DNA from: Pseudomonas sp. UFMG81
GTDB lineage: Bacteria; Pseudomonadota; Gammaproteobacteria; Pseudomonadales; Pseudomonadaceae
Direction: 5' to 3'
DNA: 64,000 nt
Assembly: GCF_015354575.1 (NCBI RefSeq)
Contig: NZ_JACAFQ010000006.1
Coordinates: forward strand, 95,500-159,499
The translations under genes and the position numbers were made by a program. Position 1 is the stretch's first letter; each line of letters starts with the position of its first letter. The notes under the pieces are model-generated. The model was not told the origin of the DNA. It did no database searches and saw only the letters and a program-made list of their open reading frames with translations. This document shows positions 62,060-64,000 of this stretch, piece by piece.

Positions 62060-62102
62060 GTTCGCCCCATCACCCCCACAAAAAGCAAGCCAGCTTAGCC
62101 GC

Positions 62103-63092
62103 CTAGCCCTCGGCCACCACCTCGGCTACGCGATCCCGCGCCGCGAAGCGCTGCGCCAGCACCGCGCAGACCATCAGCTGGATCTGGTGGAACAGCATCA
62201 GCGGCAGGATCATCGCCCCGATACCGCTGCCCACGAACAGCACCTGGGCCATCGGCACACCGGTGGCCAGGCTCTTCTTCGAGCCGGCGAACAGGATGGT
62301 GATGCGGTCCTCCACGCTGAACCCCAGCACCCGCCCGAGCAGCCGAGTGCCCAACAGCACCACCGCCAGCAAAATCCCACACACGGCGAACAACCCGGCC
62401 AGGTGCTGGGGCGACACGGTGTGCCACAGCCCGGTGACCACCGCCTCGCTGAACGCGGTATACACCACCAGCAAAATCGAGCCCTGGTCGACCAGCTTCA
62501 ACCAACGGGCATTGCGCTTGACCCAGGCGCCGATCCAGCGACGCGCAACCTGCCCGGCCACGAACGGCACCAGCAGTTGCAGGGTGATCTTCAACACCGC
62601 GTCCAGCCCCGAACCGGTGTCACCGGAAGCGCCCAGCAGCATCATCACTAGCAACGGCGTAAGGAAGATCCCCAGCAGGCTCGACGCCGCCGCACTGCAG
62701 ATGGCAGCCGGCACATTGCCACGGGCCAGCGAGGTGAAGGCGATGGCCGACTGCACGGTGGCCGGCAAGGCGCACAGGTACAGCACGCCCAGGTACAGCT
62801 CGTTGCCCACCAGCGGCACGAACAGCGGCTTGAACGCCATGCCCAGCAGCGGGAACAGCACGAAGGTGCAGGAAAACACCAGCAGGTGCAGGCGCCAGTG
62901 CCCGGCACCGGCGATGATCGCCTCGCGCGACAGCTTGGCGCCATGCAAGAAGAACAACAGGCCGATGGCAAGGTTGGTCAGCCAGCCGAACAGCACGGCG
63001 CCCTCGCCGGAGCACGGCAGCACGGTGGCAATGAACACCACGGCCAGCAATGCCAGGGTGAAGTTGTCGAACAGCATGCGCAAATACTTCAT
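62103..63092 (-). CDS. Bile acid:sodium symporter-family transporter (YfeH-like)
   Basis: The ATG at 63092 gives 329 residues with nine to ten hydrophobic segments. Family parts: LAIGLLFFLHGAKLSREAII near residue 40, LGVLYLCALPATVQSAIAFT near 105, and the SVEDRITILFAGSKKSLATG region near 255, which contains the SBF-like crossover motif. A sodium-coupled organic anion carrier is expected; substrate unknown. Convergent with the KAP gene and divergent from the beta-lactamase gene. Confidence 0.88.
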   Translation of the reverse strand: MKYLRMLFDNFTLALLAVVFIATVLPCSGEGAVLFGWLTNLAIGLLFFLHGAKLSREAIIAGAGHWRLHLLVFSCTFVLFPLLGMAFKPLFVPLVGNELYLGVLYLCALPATVQSAIAFTSLARGNVPAAICSAAASSLLGIFLTPLLVMMLLGASGDTGSGLDAVLKITLQLLVPFVAGQVARRWIGAWVKRNARWLKLVDQGSILLVVYTAFSEAVVTGLWHTVSPQHLAGLFAVCGILLAVVLLGTRLLGRVLGFSVEDRITILFAGSKKSLATGVPMAQVLFVGSGIGAMILPLMLFHQIQLMVCAVLAQRFAARDRVAEVVAEG

Positions 63093-63223
63093 TACGGAAT
63101 TCGCCTTGTCATTGTGCAAGACCGAACGATAAGGTCTCGAACCTTGCGATGCTAACGCTGGAAACCCTCCCGGTGTCGCGCAACGGACACCGCCTCCCGC
63201 CCCTGACAAGGAATGCCCCCACG

Positions 63224-64000
63224 ATGACTCGCCCCAACCCCTTGCTGCTGGCCGCCACCCTGGCAGTCGTGGCCCCGCCGCTGCTGGCCGACGACCTGCA
63301 AACCCGTGTCGATGACATCATCCAGCCGCTGATGCACGAACACGCTATCCCCGGCATGGCCGTGGCGGTGTACGCCAATGGCCAGTCGCACTACTTCAGC
63401 TATGGCGTGGCGGACAAGGCCAACGGTCAGGCCGTCACCCCCGACACCCTGTTCGAGGTCGGCTCGGTGAGCAAGACCTTCACCGCCACCCTCGCCGCCC
63501 TGGCCAGCGCCGAAGGCAAGCTCGACCTGCATGCCCCCGCCAGCCGCTACCAGCCGGCCCTGGCCAACACCTCGATCGGCAGCGCCAGCGTGCTGGAGCT
63601 TGGGGCCTACAGCGGCGATTGCCTGCCTTTGCAGTTCCCAGATGAGGTGCAAACGCCCGAACAGACCCTGGCCTGGTTCAAGCACTGGCAACGCCGCACC
63701 GAGCATGGCACGCAACGCTGCTATTCGAACCCGAGCCTGGGCCTGTTCGGCGACCTCGCCGCCCGCGCGCAGCAGCGCCCGTTCGCCGAGCTGATGACCC
63801 AGGAGCTGCTGCCGCGCATGGGCCTCACGCACACCTACCTGGACGTTCCTGCCAAGGCGCGCGGGCTTTACGCCCAAGGCTACGATGCCGCCGACAAACC
63901 CGTGCGGGTCAGCCCGGGCCCCTATGCCGATGAAGCCTACGGCATCAAGACCAGCGCCAGTGACTTGCTGCGCTTCGTGCAGTTGCAGGTGCAACCCGCC
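63224..64000 (+). CDS. ampC: Class C beta-lactamase (AmpC), 3' end cut off
   Basis: The ATG at 63224 opens a frame that runs to the window edge (259 codons). Signal peptide ends PPLLADDL. Active-site motifs are intact: FEVGSVSKTFTATL (SxSK nucleophile) near residue 85, and CYSNPSLGLFGDLA (Y-S-N) near 168. Surrounding parts, LPLQFPDEV and GLTHTYLDVP, are those of the Pseudomonas AmpC group. The KTG motif lies beyond the edge. A periplasmic cephalosporinase is expected. No ampR is adjacent on the visible side. Confidence 0.9.
   Translation, partial: MTRPNPLLLAATLAVVAPPLLADDLQTRVDDIIQPLMHEHAIPGMAVAVYANGQSHYFSYGVADKANGQAVTPDTLFEVGSVSKTFTATLAALASAEGKLDLHAPASRYQPALANTSIGSASVLELGAYSGDCLPLQFPDEVQTPEQTLAWFKHWQRRTEHGTQRCYSNPSLGLFGDLAARAQQRPFAELMTQELLPRMGLTHTYLDVPAKARGLYAQGYDAADKPVRVSPGPYADEAYGIKTSASDLLRFVQLQVQPA

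Noticed and set aside
1..64000. tRNA, rRNA or a complete insertion sequence with transposase
   Set aside because: I looked for typical tRNA ends, rRNA cores and transposase motifs (DDE, HUH) among the open frames and saw none.

Overview
The window reads as a chromosomal segment of a fluorescent Pseudomonas, most likely of the P. putida group. The reasons are the high-GC genes with strong codon bias, several P. putida-style REP palindromes (paired ends like TGTAGGAGCGGGCTTGCCCG), an AmpC of Pseudomonas type, and a gene order that matches what I know of P. putida loci (the extended Pea exopolysaccharide region; an AraC / thiolase / hydroxybutyryl-CoA dehydrogenase / TetR block). Species assignment is inference; no search was possible.

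Layout. (1) 1-7.9 kb: partial amine-oxidising flavoprotein, a HigBA-like toxin-antitoxin pair, a DUF3313 lipoprotein, a serine uptake and deamination pair (HAAAP permease, L-serine dehydratase) with a divergent LysR regulator, and an unrecognised 251-aa protein. (2) 7.9-35.7 kb: a large Wzx/Wzy-type exopolysaccharide locus. It holds a sugar-phosphate transferase that starts the repeat unit, six further glycosyltransferase genes (one is a DUF535-GT4 fusion), two acyltransferases, a GMC oxidoreductase with a short Tat-signal partner, a flippase, a polymerase, a secreted glycoside hydrolase, a UDP-sugar epimerase, and an export machine (BY-kinase, Wzz, outer-membrane barrel, short Wza). A GT61 protein, a FemAB/GNAT protein and a hidden 58-aa sorting-signal protein lie beyond it. 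(3) 36-45.8 kb: a 1275-aa LRR toxin-like protein, a CHASE-GGDEF-EAL c-di-GMP protein, a GapN-like dehydrogenase, a VOC protein and a conserved hypothetical. (4) 46.1-51.8 kb: a four-gene operon behind a clear sigma-54 promoter, coding for two related secreted proteins and two curlin-repeat (amyloid) proteins, closed by a terminator. (5) 51.8-54.7 kb: an AT-rich, partly decayed type VI secretion array: hcp, a DUF4225 candidate effector, and alternating immunity-like membrane proteins and effector fragments. One frameshifted immunity copy and one short effector remnant have no long ORF. (6) 54.8-58.8 kb: an AraC regulator and a short-chain acyl-CoA operon. (7) 58.8-64 kb: a KAP-type P-loop NTPase behind a truncated reading frame, a bile-acid symporter-family transporter, and a partial class C beta-lactamase.

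Two non-coding elements stand out. Two copies of a 158-bp element with perfect or near-perfect 18-bp terminal inverted repeats sit at CTAG targets, one between wzx and wzy and one exactly at the TetR stop codon. A different 144-bp element with long imperfect inverted repeats sits upstream of the thiolase gene. Matrix biology links regions 2, 3 and 4: polysaccharide, c-di-GMP signalling and amyloid fibres. Regions 5 and 7 look like accessory, competition or defence DNA.
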